Of a DNA stretch of 46,047 nt, positions 19,849 through 27,691 are shown piece after piece. Origin of the DNA: a virus; IMG/VR virus record IMGVR_UViG_3300045999_010230, positions 1-46,047 of that record; one strand, 5' to 3'. Positions within the stretch are counted from its first letter, which is position 1, and every line of letters starts with the position of its first letter. Below the pieces are notes generated by a model. That model had not been told where the DNA came from. It worked only from the letters and a program-made list of their open reading frames with translations, and did not search any database. A program made the translations under genes and the position numbers.

Positions 19849-21492
19849 TCAAGCGAGAAAGCGTCGCTTTTTGGCCAATCGGTCAGCTTTTCGACGCATG
19901 GTCTTTTCCAGCGGCAGCCAAATCTGCTTTTCCTCTTCCGTCATGCCGCCGTAGCCATCCTCGAACGATTTTGCCGTGTCGGTGGGCTGCTGCTCGTGCC
20001 ATCTCGTGAGCGCCATGCACACCGCGGGGGCGTAGTCGGCGTGCCTGCCGTCGTTCGTCTTGCCGAGGTCGATGGTGATGCCGCTCTGAGTGTAGCGGCG
20101 CACCACTCGCTGCAGGTCTTGCTTTACAAGCGGGTCTGGAGGGAGCTCGACCTCGCCCATTTCAAACATCGTGCGCAGCGTGAGGTATCGCTTCGTGCGC
20201 TCATTGGCCGACCAGGCGTGCGGAACGAGTACGAGGCCCACCTGGTGCGCCAAATCTCGCAACGCGTCGCCCATGTACTGGTCGCTGTCGAGCACCGTCA
20301 CACGATACGCCTTCAAGATGGTCGCGATCTCCTTCAGGACCGTGGCCGGGGACAAGGGATTGGTAGGACTTCCGGTCCACTGCTTGGCCAGGCAGATGAC
20401 TTTCTCCCTGCGGCCCTGGCCGGTGGCCACGACGAGCGTGAACGAGTTGCCGCGCGTGGCCGGGTCGATGGCCGCGGTGTAGCGGATGCCCTGCTGCGGC
20501 GGCGAGGTGATGGGCGTCTCGCGCGTAGCGCCTTCGAGCATGGCTGTCGTGAAGAGCGCCTCCTCGGGATCTGCAAATTCAGCCTCGATGTCGGTGCGAT
20601 AGATGCGCGGGTCGCGCTTCGCGATCTCGAGCTTGTCAGGCGTCCAGATGATGGGCGCCATGTCGTACGCCGGCGCCTTGATGACGATGCAGTCGCGGTC
20701 GGGCTTGCCCCAGCGGTCCTTCACAAGGTCGTAGAGAAAGCCCATCGGAGCCCACGGAGAGCTGATGTAGACGAGCTGAGCGCCAGGAAGGATGCGTAGG
20801 AGCACTGCATCGCGCAGGTCGTTGACCGAGACCGCTGCGTCGTCGGCGCCCCAGCGCGCGACCTCGTCCATGATGACGCCTGCGGACCAGCGAGCAACGA
20901 GCGAGGAGCCTGCCTTCGAGGCCGCGACGACCTTGATCTCGACGGGTCGGCCGCTCGGGTGCTTGACCATGAGCGTGTCGGCGGTGGGCGTCTCGAGAAT
21001 CAGCTTCGAGAGCAGCGGAGACGCCATCATCCTGCCCACGATGTGACCGAAGATGACGTCTGCGAGGTCCTTGCTCAGCGAGACGATTGAGATGCGCGGG
21101 ATCTCACCTGGTCCAAGACGCGTAAGGTCTGCTCGCTGAGACCAGTATACCGCGAGCGCCGCGGCGCTGAGGCTCTTTGCAGTTCGGATACCTGCCACAA
21201 TAGCGACTTCACTTGGTCGGACAGGCGCCGGGAGTGTGCCGCCACACGCGCGGAGGACCACGTCATCATCGCCCAGCTCGTCCAGAGCGCGACCATCAAC
21301 GATGCGCGCGATGGCTCGCTGAAGAGGTGAGGCGGTAGTGAGAGCAAAGCCAAGAGGACTGGTGAGAAGACCCTCGAAGTGAGTGAGGCTCTTCTGCGCC
21401 AGTTGCTCTTTGACTCGGGCCTCGAAGCTCGCGAGTACATGGTCAGCTTGGGATGACTTTGCGGGGACGTCCGCGGCGCCTGACTTCTTCAA
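19849..21492 (-). CDS. terL: Terminase large subunit
   Basis: A 547-residue packaging motor. The ATPase domain has a degenerate P-loop (GIRTAKS, residues 101-107) and Walker B VIMDE (206-210). The C-terminal RNase-H-like nuclease has D343 (AAIDPATRG), D402/D404 (VLDSDQY) and D486 (HADYAP) as candidate metal-binding acids. The start is TTG 21492, the only in-frame initiator near a GAGGAG site about 8 bp upstream, so it overlaps the previous gene by 50 bp. Together with portal it cuts and packages DNA. No obvious TerS sits beside it. Confidence 0.92.
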   Translation of the reverse strand: MKKSGAADVPAKSSQADHVLASFEARVKEQLAQKSLTHFEGLLTSPLGFALTTASPLQRAIARIVDGRALDELGDDDVVLRACGGTLPAPVRPSEVAIVAGIRTAKSLSAAALAVYWSQRADLTRLGPGEIPRISIVSLSKDLADVIFGHIVGRMMASPLLSKLILETPTADTLMVKHPSGRPVEIKVVAASKAGSSLVARWSAGVIMDEVARWGADDAAVSVNDLRDAVLLRILPGAQLVYISSPWAPMGFLYDLVKDRWGKPDRDCIVIKAPAYDMAPIIWTPDKLEIAKRDPRIYRTDIEAEFADPEEALFTTAMLEGATRETPITSPPQQGIRYTAAIDPATRGNSFTLVVATGQGRREKVICLAKQWTGSPTNPLSPATVLKEIATILKAYRVTVLDSDQYMGDALRDLAHQVGLVLVPHAWSANERTKRYLTLRTMFEMGEVELPPDPLVKQDLQRVVRRYTQSGITIDLGKTNDGRHADYAPAVCMALTRWHEQQPTDTAKSFEDGYGGMTEEEKQIWLPLEKTMRRKADRLAKKRRFLA

Positions 21493-21736
21493 CCTTCGGC
21501 TCCTCTACTTCCTCGATGGCGGCTTGCTCGGTAGATTCGACCGGCTCGGCAAGAGTGCGGAGCTCGACGACGTTGGAGAGGGGGACGCGGATGTCGCCAG
21601 AGCAGACGAACTCTCCCTCGAGACGGAGGTCGGTGTGCTTTGGACGAAAGAGCGTGGTGGTGACGCGGGAGAACTCTGCGGGATCGGAGACTCCGCGGAG
21701 GAAGACGGCGCGCTGGAGCGAGATTTTCTCTGACAT
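21443..21736 (-). CDS. Small protein with AT-hook-like C-terminus
   Basis: A 97-residue protein. The N-terminal 60 residues are beta-like, followed by an acidic helix. The C-terminus carries RRRGRPRK (about 87-94), a core close to AT-hook minor-groove binders. The gene overlaps the TerL start by 50 bp. Family not recognised. An AT-hook next to TerL raises the idea of a DNA-recognition role in packaging, but the motif is short and Arg-rich tails are common. Confidence 0.65.
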   Translation of the reverse strand: MSEKISLQRAVFLRGVSDPAEFSRVTTTLFRPKHTDLRLEGEFVCSGDIRVPLSNVVELRTLAEPVESTEQAAIEEVEEPKVEEVRRRGRPRKVIPS

Positions 21737-21969
21737 TGTCGTTCTGCTTTCTTGATGGCGGCCACGAGGGCCTCGATGAATGGAATCCCCATCGTCTGGG
21801 TGGACGTGAGGTCGGGGGAGACGAACTTGATCTCCTTGCCGAAGGAGTGGATGTGCCAGCCTGTGAAGGCGGTCACGATGTCGCCGTACTTGCGCCATGC
21901 GTCGCAGTATGCCTTCGAGCGCACGAGCATGCGCCCGCCGGGGACTGCGCGTTTGTCACTGTCGCTCAT
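21505..21969 (-). CDS. Unknown small protein, C-terminus uncertain
   Basis: A 154-residue frame starting MSDSDKRAVPGGR. The first 75 residues look like a real protein: LVRSKAYCDAWRKYG, then FGKEIKFVSPDL and a helix FIEALVAAIKKAE. The part after about residue 78 is Ser/Pro/Arg low complexity that reads through the whole of the next gene in another frame. So either two genes overlap by 232 bp or the true protein ends nearer 21736 because of a frameshift or sequencing error. The start overlaps the upstream stop by 14 bp. Function unknown. Confidence 0.55.
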   Translation of the reverse strand: MSDSDKRAVPGGRMLVRSKAYCDAWRKYGDIVTAFTGWHIHSFGKEIKFVSPDLTSTQTMGIPFIEALVAAIKKAERQCQRKSRSSAPSSSAESPIPQSSPASPPRSFVQSTPTSVSRESSSALATSASPSPTSSSSALLPSRSNLPSKPPSRK

Positions 21970-22222
21970 TGCGCCTCTTGAAGTGGCCAGCCGAACACAT
22001 GGAGCAGGTGCCCGTATAGGGCACGCGCCCGTCTTTGACCCAGCGGAGCCACTGCTCAAGCACTTCGCCCTTGTAGCGGCACTTGGTGCAACGCACGAGG
22101 CAGCGGCGCTTCTGGGCGAACGTCTGCGGGTCGCCGGGGTCGATGACTTCGAGGACGCCGGCAACGTCGCCGGCCTTGAACGCGATGGGCCTGCGCTGGC
22201 CTGGTTGGTAGAAGGTCGCCAT
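21956..22222 (-). CDS. Zinc-ribbon-like small protein
   Basis: An 88-residue protein with CLVRCTKC (about residues 41-48) and GTCSMCSAGHFKRR (about 71-84). This gives Cys pairs spaced as in a zinc ribbon, and the middle helix is aromatic and basic. Likely a small nucleic-acid-binding protein. It lies in the chain of small overlapping genes below the PAPS-reductase gene. Family not identified. Confidence 0.65.
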   Translation of the reverse strand: MATFYQPGQRRPIAFKAGDVAGVLEVIDPGDPQTFAQKRRCLVRCTKCRYKGEVLEQWLRWVKDGRVPYTGTCSMCSAGHFKRRNERQ

Positions 22223-22224
22223 GT

Positions 22225-22410
22225 TCACTCGTCGATTGGGAGGGTGACCTCGTAGGTCTGCCCGCTCTGCCATGCGTTGAAGTCGTAGTACCCAGACTGA
22301 CGGTACTCGATGAAGAGCGCGTCGTTCGGGGCGCGGTAGAACCCGTACTCGTCCGGGCCAATCTCCTCGCGGCGACCGTCTGGGTAGACGGCGAAGACTT
22401 TGACCGTCAT
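22225..22410 (-). CDS. Hypothetical protein, 61 aa
   Basis: The start ATG 22410 overlaps the upstream stop (ATGA), which chooses this initiator over one further upstream. The protein has Tyr/Asp-rich beta-like text (MTVKVFAVYPDGRREE ... YRQSGYYDFNAW). No family recognised. Part of the tightly packed small-gene chain 21443-25264. Confidence 0.55.
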   Translation of the reverse strand: MTVKVFAVYPDGRREEIGPDEYGFYRAPNDALFIEYRQSGYYDFNAWQSGQTYEVTLPIDE

Positions 22411-22712
22411 GGCGCGGCCTCCAGTGCGGCGACCATCGCGCCTACCTCTGTTTTCGCGCTTCCCAGGCGGACCCAGTTTTCCGCAAGGTGCCCGCACTCC
22501 CACCAGCTATTTGGCGCGCCCCGCTGATCTGCGGTGCGAATGTTGGGCATCCCATACGCCTCCCGCACCAAGTGCAACAGGCCACCGATGGTGCATGGAT
22601 CGGCAAGATCCGGCACTGGCACGGCGGCGCCGCTTTCCAGCGTCTTCATGCCGCGTAGCCATCTCCAATGCCTGCATTTGACGGTCCTGCGGCCGAGGTC
22701 TTCGATGTTCAT
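22407..22712 (-). CDS. HWR-PDL family protein, paralogue of 31486-31893
   Basis: A 101-residue protein; ATG 22712 overlaps the previous stop (ATGA). It shares C-(R/K)HWR-(W/F)-L-GM near the N-terminus and a downstream PDL-D-CT-GG-L-LVR motif with the plus-strand protein at 31486-31893. Both end in an Ala/Leu/Glu helix. This family is frequent in phage genomes but has no function known to me. It is notable that the two copies lie in opposite operons. Confidence 0.65.
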   Translation of the reverse strand: MNIEDLGRRTVKCRHWRWLRGMKTLESGAAVPVPDLADPCTIGGLLHLVREAYGMPNIRTADQRGAPNSWWECGHLAENWVRLGSAKTEVGAMVAALEAAP

Positions 22713-22891
22713 GGCTTCCACCTCTTGGCCATGTAGGCCTCAAAGTCGCGCTCGAATGTGCGCAGGTAATCCTCGTGCAGCTCGAAGATCCTGCTGCTCT
22801 CCATGTCTCCGTGCGGCCCCAGCGTGCAGACGACGGTGCCGTACTTCGTTGGCGTGAAGTAGAACCACGGGTCTTTTTGCTTCTTCTTCAT
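22709..22891 (-). CDS. Hypothetical protein, 60 aa
   Basis: MKKKQKDPWFYFTPTKYG start; aromatic-rich, then a charged helix (LHEDYLRTFERDFEAYM) and a basic end. The start overlaps the previous stop. No family recognised. Confidence 0.55.
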   Translation of the reverse strand: MKKKQKDPWFYFTPTKYGTVVCTLGPHGDMESSRIFELHEDYLRTFERDFEAYMAKRWKP

Positions 22892-23235
22892 GGCTCCCCC
22901 GGAATCGGCGTACCGCCGACAATCTCGGCAGCGTGCTCGCGAGTGATTGCGTGACCAAGCCGGTCGCTACCGAAGGCAATGAGCCGCGCCGCACACGCAT
23001 CGCGCATGACTTCTGCACCTCGGCGGTAGTACTGCTCCGCCAATGCCGAGCCGAAGCTGGCGCGCGCTTCGTTGTAGCTCTCCCGCGTGACGCGCACCAT
23101 CTCTCGCAGTGCGTTCACCTCGTCCATTAGCGCTTCGACCATCAGCTCTGCATCTTCTTTGATCGGGGAAGTCTGGTCTGGCCGACGACGGGCATAAATC
23201 GCCCTTGCGTTGGCGCGAAGTTCTTCGCTGGTCAT
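22888..23235 (-). CDS. Hypothetical helical protein, 115 aa
   Basis: The start at 23235 overlaps the upstream stop (ATGA) and excludes the antisense extension. It begins with an N-terminal TSEELRANARAIYARRR helix, then a long charged helix (ELMVEALMDEVNALREMV), and later basic text. No motif. Conserved-looking charged periodicity suggests a helical bundle or coiled coil. Confidence 0.55.
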   Translation of the reverse strand: MTSEELRANARAIYARRRPDQTSPIKEDAELMVEALMDEVNALREMVRVTRESYNEARASFGSALAEQYYRRGAEVMRDACAARLIAFGSDRLGHAITREHAAEIVGGTPIPGEP

Positions 23236-23858
23236 GGCTCCTCCCACATCGGCGCGCACAGGCGGCGATAGGCGTCGCGGTACGCCTCCCGCGTCGCGCG
23301 AAGCTCTGCGTCCTGGTTGGCCACGCGGACGAGCAGCTCGTCGCGCTCGTCGGTGAGCAGCTCCACTTGCCGAGCGAGGCGTTCGATCTCCTCGCCCTCG
23401 CGCTTGCACATGACCTGCCAATGCGTGCTCGCGTCGGTCAGGCGCTCCACCTCGGCGCGCGCTTCGTCGCGCTCGCGCACGAGGCGGTCGTACTGCTCAA
23501 GGCTGCGCTCGGCCTCCACGTCGCGCTCGTCGAGAGCAGTGGTGAGGATGGCGATCTCCAGGTCTGCCTCGGCCTTGGCGGTCGTGAGGGCGAGGATGGT
23601 TTCGCGCGCCTCGTCGAGCTGCCGCGCCAGTTCGAGCATGGCGCTCTGCGCCGTGCGGCCCTGCATGCCTGCGGACTCCCAGGCGAAGAGGGAGAGATCG
23701 CGCTCGCGGGTCACCTCGGCGAGGTTCAGCGCGCACACTTCCCAGTCCGTCCGTGCCGCGTTGCGTTCCTGCACCGCGTCAACGAGCCGCGCGCGGAGCT
23801 CGTGGCGCTCGCGCGTGACGGTCTCAAGCTCGGCCTCGAGCTCCTCGATGGTCTTCAT
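23232..23858 (-). CDS. Long coiled-coil protein
   Basis: A 208-residue protein starting MKTIEELEAELE. Nearly the whole length is Glu/Leu/Arg-rich heptad-like sequence (ERLTDAS, RVANQDAELRA), so an extended coiled coil is expected. No membrane segment or catalytic motif. Its role in the early-middle leftward operon is unknown. Confidence 0.6.
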   Translation of the reverse strand: MKTIEELEAELETVTRERHELRARLVDAVQERNAARTDWEVCALNLAEVTRERDLSLFAWESAGMQGRTAQSAMLELARQLDEARETILALTTAKAEADLEIAILTTALDERDVEAERSLEQYDRLVRERDEARAEVERLTDASTHWQVMCKREGEEIERLARQVELLTDERDELLVRVANQDAELRATREAYRDAYRRLCAPMWEEP

Positions 23859-24124
23859 GCGCGCTTCTCCCAGTCGCGAGCGAAGCGTTCCTTCAGCTCG
23901 GCGAGTAACTCATTGGGTGCCGCGTCGAGCGCGTATGCGCAGGCCTCTTCAATCGTTGCAGCAGGGAACACGGTCGAGCGAGCGCACGCCTGATAGTAGA
24001 GCGACTTGCCGCCAACGACGGTGATGCAGTACCTCCAGTCGCCCGCGTTGATCTCGCGCACCTCCACGCGCTCCGCTTCCCAGGCCTGTTTGACGCTTTC
24101 TGTCAGTTCTTCGACGGTCTTCAT
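23855..24124 (-). CDS. Hypothetical protein, 89 aa
   Basis: It begins MKTVEELTESVKQAWE. The N-terminus resembles the start of the following coiled-coil gene (MKTIEELEAELE), which may reflect local duplication of a start region. It then has an alpha/beta stretch (CITVVGGKSLYYQAC) and a helical end. Function unknown. Confidence 0.55.
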   Translation of the reverse strand: MKTVEELTESVKQAWEAERVEVREINAGDWRYCITVVGGKSLYYQACARSTVFPAATIEEACAYALDAAPNELLAELKERFARDWEKRA

Positions 24125-24390
24125 GGCTCGGGCCTGCGGGTGAAGGCGACGCGCTCGACGACGACGGTGTGGCGGTCGTACTCACCACCGTCGACCTCGA
24201 CATGGGCGATGTCCTCGCCAGCCGTGTAGAAGGCCAGGTAGCGCTTGCCGCCGGCGCGCGTGCGAAGCTGGTCGGCAATGATGCCAAAGACGGTCATGGC
24301 GGCGTAGCAGTCCTCGAAGGCGCCATGCATGATGGGGCGCTCGTCCTTGTCGTACGGGAGCTCCATGACGAGGAAGATGTGGTCAGCCAT
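24121..24390 (-). CDS. Hypothetical protein, 89 aa
   Basis: MADHIFLVMELPYDKDE start; a predicted small alpha/beta fold with a central GGKRYLAFY strand and VVVERVAF near the end. It overlaps the upstream gene by 8 bp. No family recognised. Confidence 0.55.
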   Translation of the reverse strand: MADHIFLVMELPYDKDERPIMHGAFEDCYAAMTVFGIIADQLRTRAGGKRYLAFYTAGEDIAHVEVDGGEYDRHTVVVERVAFTRRPEP

Positions 24391-25264
24391 CGGAGGTCTC
24401 CTCGTCGGAGGTGGCGCAGAGCCCCCAGCGGACGCAGCCCTGCTCTTGGGGTTCGGCGGCGAAGAGTTCGAACTGGCGACCGCCGTAGCCGGTCATGGCC
24501 CACTGCATGACCTTGTCGATGGGCCAGCACTCCTTGCCGGTGCCGGTCTTGGCTTGGAACCAGCCAGGGGGGTTCTTGAGCTCCTTGCCTTGCTCTTCGT
24601 TGCGCGCCTTGGCCTTGATGGTGACGAGCCCCTCAAGTTCGCGGAGCTTGTCGACCCTGGCGGGGTCAATCTGCTGAAGGAGGCGGAGCTCGTCCTTCTT
24701 GGCGTAGACGCACGGCCAGCAGCCGACACGGGTCGCGCCCTTGAGGTAGAGCGGGTTGGGCCTGAGACCGTGGCGTTTGTGGATGTCGATGACGTCTTGC
24801 TCGGACCAGGTGAGGAGCGGGCGCCAGACCTCGCAGTCGAAGCCGTCCTGCCATTCCCACTCGGGCAGCTTAGAGCGGGCGATGCTCTCCGCTGCGCGGA
24901 CGCCGACCGCGTTGACGACCTCGCCATGCTCATCTTGCCACTTGGCGATGTGCTTGGCCATGGGTCTGACCTTGAGGAGCTGGGTGCAGAAGCGCTGCAC
25001 GCGCGAGGGGAACATGCCCTTGTGGAGGACGAGCTCTTCCATCTGCCGCGGAGGGGTGACCCAGGTGATGGGGCCGATGACGCGGGTGAGCTCACCGCGC
25101 AGGTAGTCGTAGGTGTCTGGGTGTTCCCACCCGGTGTCGAGGAAGACGCGCTCGTGCGCGATTCCCTGCTCGGTCAGCCAAAGCGAGAGAGCGGCGCTGT
25201 CTTTTCCCCCGCTAACAGACGCGATGACGTGTCGAGATCTCAACCTCTCCAAAAAGTCGCCCAT
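24383..25264 (-). CDS. PAPS reductase / adenine nucleotide alpha-hydrolase family enzyme
   Basis: A 293-residue protein. The PP-loop SGGKDS lies at residues 18-23, followed by FLDTGWEHPDTY and GVRAAES (121-127). C93 (RFC-Q-LK-RP) and C182-x2-C185 (GCWPC) could bind an Fe-S cluster, as in many PAPS/APS reductases and DndC-like proteins. This is the first gene of the leftward operon, with a GGAGG site 6-10 bp before ATG 25264. Phage members of this family may act on sulfur or modified nucleotides; the actual substrate is not visible. No Dnd partner genes lie nearby, so phosphorothioation is not supported. Confidence 0.85.
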   Translation of the reverse strand: MGDFLERLRSRHVIASVSGGKDSAALSLWLTEQGIAHERVFLDTGWEHPDTYDYLRGELTRVIGPITWVTPPRQMEELVLHKGMFPSRVQRFCTQLLKVRPMAKHIAKWQDEHGEVVNAVGVRAAESIARSKLPEWEWQDGFDCEVWRPLLTWSEQDVIDIHKRHGLRPNPLYLKGATRVGCWPCVYAKKDELRLLQQIDPARVDKLRELEGLVTIKAKARNEEQGKELKNPPGWFQAKTGTGKECWPIDKVMQWAMTGYGGRQFELFAAEPQEQGCVRWGLCATSDEETSDG

Positions 25265-25668
25265 CGAAGGCCTCCATTCGCGCGGTGATTAGCACACCCT
25301 AAAAGACTCTGCGTCGATATTCGATAAGCCCAGTGTCGAATCTGTCTTCCAATCATACGTTAACTAGGTCTATGGGGGGACTGAGGGGGGTCTCTCTTCA
25401 GTGCGGCGTGTGAGTGTGCTGTAGCCGGTCAGGCGCAAGCACCTCACCAAGCAAGCGCGAGGCCTTGGAGGGGACGCGCTCCGCGGGCCCGGACGCTCGG
25501 TAGCGGAAATTTTTTGAGGGTGCTCCCCCCTACCCCCGGGGCAACGCGAAGTGCAGAGGGGGGCCGGTAGCTGACAGCGTTTCGAATGCTCGCATGAGCG
25601 CTGCTTCTGACGCGCTTGGACGCGATGCGTTATGCTTGCGCGAATGTTCGGAGCGTGGCACGCGTGAT

Positions 25669-25700
25669 GCCCCTCCGACGCTCCGCCCCTCCGACGCTCG
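25669..25700. repeat. Tandem 16-bp repeat, two copies
   Basis: GCCCCTCCGACGCTC occurs twice with a 16-bp period, the two copies differing only at the last base. It sits in the non-coding control region. It could be a protein-binding site or a slippage product. Confidence 0.7.
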
Positions 25701-25850
25701 CCAGCGACACCACGCGACGAGAAGACGCGGCGCAACCTACCAGTGCGACCGACGCACGCACGGCGCCGTCAAGGGGCACGCACGGGGCAACGGCGCGTCG
25801 CACGGAGATCCGCAGCGCTCTCGGCGATTCCTTGCGCGACTCTGACACAT

Positions 25851-25866
25851 GGGTCAGCGCTGACCA
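25851..25866. promoter_or_regulatory. Operator-like inverted repeat 1
   Basis: GGGTCA, four bases GCGC, TGACC, then A: a 14-bp perfect palindrome GGTCAGC-GCTGACC within it. It shares half-sites and spacing with the sites at 25871 and 25943. Start-to-start distance to site 2 is 20 bp, about two helical turns, as for cooperatively bound repressor sites. Confidence 0.65.
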
Positions 25867-25870
25867 CAAC

Positions 25871-25886
25871 GGGTCACGATTGACCC
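25871..25886. promoter_or_regulatory. Operator-like inverted repeat 2
   Basis: GGGTCA, spacer CGAT, TGACCC: perfect 6-bp half-sites. It carries TTGACC followed by CACGCGACG, so it may also overlap a -35 element. It is in phase with site 1. Confidence 0.65.
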
Positions 25887-25942
25887 ACGCGACGATACGC
25901 GGCGAAACGCTGAGAGTTAACCACGCGACAGGCACTTAGACG

Positions 25943-25958
25943 GGGTACGCGTTGACCC
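25943..25958. promoter_or_regulatory. Degenerate operator-like inverted repeat 3
   Basis: GGGTAC, GCGT, TGACCC: the same 16-bp architecture as sites 1 and 2 with two mismatches in the left half-site. It lies 72 bp beyond site 2 and also begins TTGACCCACGC like site 2. Confidence 0.45.
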
Positions 25959-26470
25959 ACGCTTGGCATGCCTTGCTTCGCCGGTAGCAATGCACGCCAC
26001 TCGCAAGAATGCTGCGCGCTAGCGCGAATTGGACACGTTGGCACGCGAGTCGCAAAGGGGGTTACGTCCGCGGCACGGTCCGCTGACTCGGCGACGGCGA
26101 TCCCGTCTTGGTTGCGCCTTGTGGCGCTCTCCCCAATCGCATGCGCGCAGGCTTTGCCTCGCGTTCACCGCCCACGCTTGCGTGGACGTCGACTCGTGCC
26201 GGGTACTCACTCCCGGGTAAATCCGTCGACGGGTGAACGTGTGCCACTGACTGACTCGGAGTGTAGGACAGACTCCCCACGCGCTTGCTCATATGCACCA
26301 TGCGCCGCTGTCGGCCAAAAGCACCCTGAACCTGGGGGCGCATGGGATCACGCGTTCGAACGTCGCCCCGGTGGGGTGTCGACTCGGGCGCAGTAGCATC
26401 GCGAGCGGTTGCGGAATACCCCTGCCGCTCGCGTGTTACCGTCGGTTCGCAAGTTCGCTCGCGTGTCGAC

Positions 26471-26488
26471 GGTAGCACTCACGCTACC
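26471..26488 (+). promoter_or_regulatory. Leader hairpin before first early gene
   Basis: GGTAGC, loop ACTCAC, GCTACC gives a 6-bp stem. It ends three bases before the GGAGG ribosome binding site (26492-26496) of the gene at 26501. There is no T-run, so attenuation by a leader hairpin or translational control is possible, and termination is less likely. Confidence 0.45.
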
Positions 26489-26500
26489 ACTGGAGGCAGA

Positions 26501-26857
26501 ATGGAACGCCCCCGAACCTGTTACGACGTCTTTCGCGCGCCGTTCGACTTGGACGCCCGCATGCGAGACACCGTCGCCGCGGCACAGCGCGCGAGCGACA
26601 TTCACGGAGTCGCCGCCGCGCGTCGCGACTTCCACGACGCCCTCGAACATATCCGCATGAACTGGGACTTGCGCAGTTGGTACACGTTCGCGCTCGGCGC
26701 CGACTGGTACGGCGCGCTCTGGCAGGAATGGGAGTCGCGCTTCACCGGCGAGATTCCCCGCACGTACGTCAGCCGCGATTCCCTCGGCTGGTTCCTCGGC
26801 ACCGAATGCGGCGCCTACGACTGCGACGAGTTCGAATCCGTCGCCGGAGCCCTATAG
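26501..26857 (+). CDS. First early gene, hypothetical, 118 aa
   Basis: ATG 26501 follows a GGAGG site at 26492-26496 and is chosen over the in-frame start at 26342, which lies in the control region. The protein is acidic and aromatic (RMNWDLRSWYTFALGADWY; EWESRFTGEIPR; GTECGAYDCDEFESV). No family recognised. It leads the rightward operon, the position where phages often place host-takeover proteins, but nothing in the sequence proves that. Confidence 0.6.
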   Translation: MERPRTCYDVFRAPFDLDARMRDTVAAAQRASDIHGVAAARRDFHDALEHIRMNWDLRSWYTFALGADWYGALWQEWESRFTGEIPRTYVSRDSLGWFLGTECGAYDCDEFESVAGAL

Positions 26858-26870
26858 TTTCCCGGCCCCC

Positions 26871-26882
26871 GGCTCGCGAGCC
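26871..26882. promoter_or_regulatory. 12-bp perfect palindrome
   Basis: GGCTCG-CGAGCC lies in the 105-bp spacer between the first two early genes. No T-run follows. Operator or weak hairpin; function unknown. Confidence 0.35.
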
Positions 26883-26962
26883 CCGTGCTCGCTTGTCGCG
26901 TCATGCTCGCGACCACGTCGCCTGCATGCCGCGCCAATTCCGGCGCTCGATTGGAGGTAACC

Positions 26963-27691
26963 TTGCCAGGTTACATCTTGTATCAGGGTCCGTCCCTGTT
27001 CGATGGCGAGGATATCGTGGTCATTGCCACGACTTCTTCGCGCAACGTCAAAACGCAAGACATGGTTCAAACCTGGGTCTTGCGTCGCGACATCCGCCCG
27101 GACCACGCCGTCAAGCGTGGTCTCGACGCGACCATCTGCGGCACCTGCCCCTACCGGGGCGGAAACGGCTGCTACGTGCTCGTGTGGAACGCGCCGCTCT
27201 CCGTGTGGAACGCGTTCCATCGCGGCTCCTACGAGGACATCTCCGGCGACCTTGACGCGATCGCTCGCGTCGGCGCTGGTATGCGCGTCCGCCTCGGAGC
27301 CTACGGTGACCCCGTCGCCGCGCCCATCGACATCTGGGAGGCGCTCGTCGCCCAGTCCGCCGGGCATACCGGCTACACGCACGCGTGGCGGCAAGCGCCG
27401 CGCGAGTTTCGCGCGCTCCTCATGGCGAGCGCCGACAACTCCGACCACGCCGCACGCGCCCAGCTACTCGGGTGGCGTACATTCAGACTGAACCTCGACG
27501 GCCAGCGCGAGCGCGGCGAGATGACGTGCCCCGCGAGTAAGGAAGCGGGCATGCGCACATCGTGCTCCGAGTGCCGCGCCTGCGACGGGCAACGGCGCGA
27601 GGGGCTGAGCGCGAAGAACGTCACCATCCGCCTACATGGCGCGACGACATCGCGCGCACGCGCTGCAATCCTTCAACTCGGAGCACCATGA
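26963..27691 (+). CDS. Cysteine-rich conserved phage protein
   Basis: A 242-residue protein. The start is taken as TTG 26963 because GGAGG lies at 26953-26957 and the family-like N-terminus begins PGYILYQGPSLFDG. A first cysteine group is ICGTCPYRGGNGCYV (C-x2-C-x7-C), and a second is TCPASKEAGMRTSCSECRAC near the C-terminus. This resembles a widespread family of uncharacterised phage and plasmid proteins (possibly DUF7227; recalled, not searched). The cysteines suggest zinc or Fe-S binding. Function unknown. The stop overlaps the next start. Confidence 0.7.
   Translation: MPGYILYQGPSLFDGEDIVVIATTSSRNVKTQDMVQTWVLRRDIRPDHAVKRGLDATICGTCPYRGGNGCYVLVWNAPLSVWNAFHRGSYEDISGDLDAIARVGAGMRVRLGAYGDPVAAPIDIWEALVAQSAGHTGYTHAWRQAPREFRALLMASADNSDHAARAQLLGWRTFRLNLDGQRERGEMTCPASKEAGMRTSCSECRACDGQRREGLSAKNVTIRLHGATTSRARAAILQLGAP

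Larger units (their letters stand above)
25265..26500. other. Non-coding divergent control region (1.2 kb)
   Basis: This lies between two diverging operons and has no convincing gene; the apparent frames are Arg/Ala/Ser translations of random GC-rich DNA. Contents seen: an AT-richer stretch upstream of the leftward operon (about 25285-25375), a hairpin followed by a T-run on the plus strand (about 25492-25516), a tandem 16-mer, several CCACGCGAC repeats (25710, 25885, 25921, with related text at 25957), paired inverted repeats, and a palindrome CGCGCTAGCGCG at 26015-26026. No perfect sigma-70 promoter is recognisable by eye. Confidence 0.75.

Noticed and set aside
24383-25264. DNA phosphorothioation (Dnd) system
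   Set aside because: Only a PAPS-reductase-like gene is present; no DndA, B, D or E partners are visible.
25285-25400. Leftward sigma-70 promoter upstream of the PAPS-reductase gene
   Set aside because: TATGAT and other AT-rich text occur on the minus strand, but no hexamer pair with 16-18 bp spacing is convincing.
26321-26400. tRNA-like TTCGAAC text near 26356
   Set aside because: The flanks do not pair as a T-arm and no acceptor or anticodon stem follows.
25265-26500. Long frames on both strands in the divergent region
   Set aside because: They read as Arg/Ser/Ala-rich random text, have poor ribosome sites, overlap one another and cover repeats and palindromes. Treated as non-coding control DNA.
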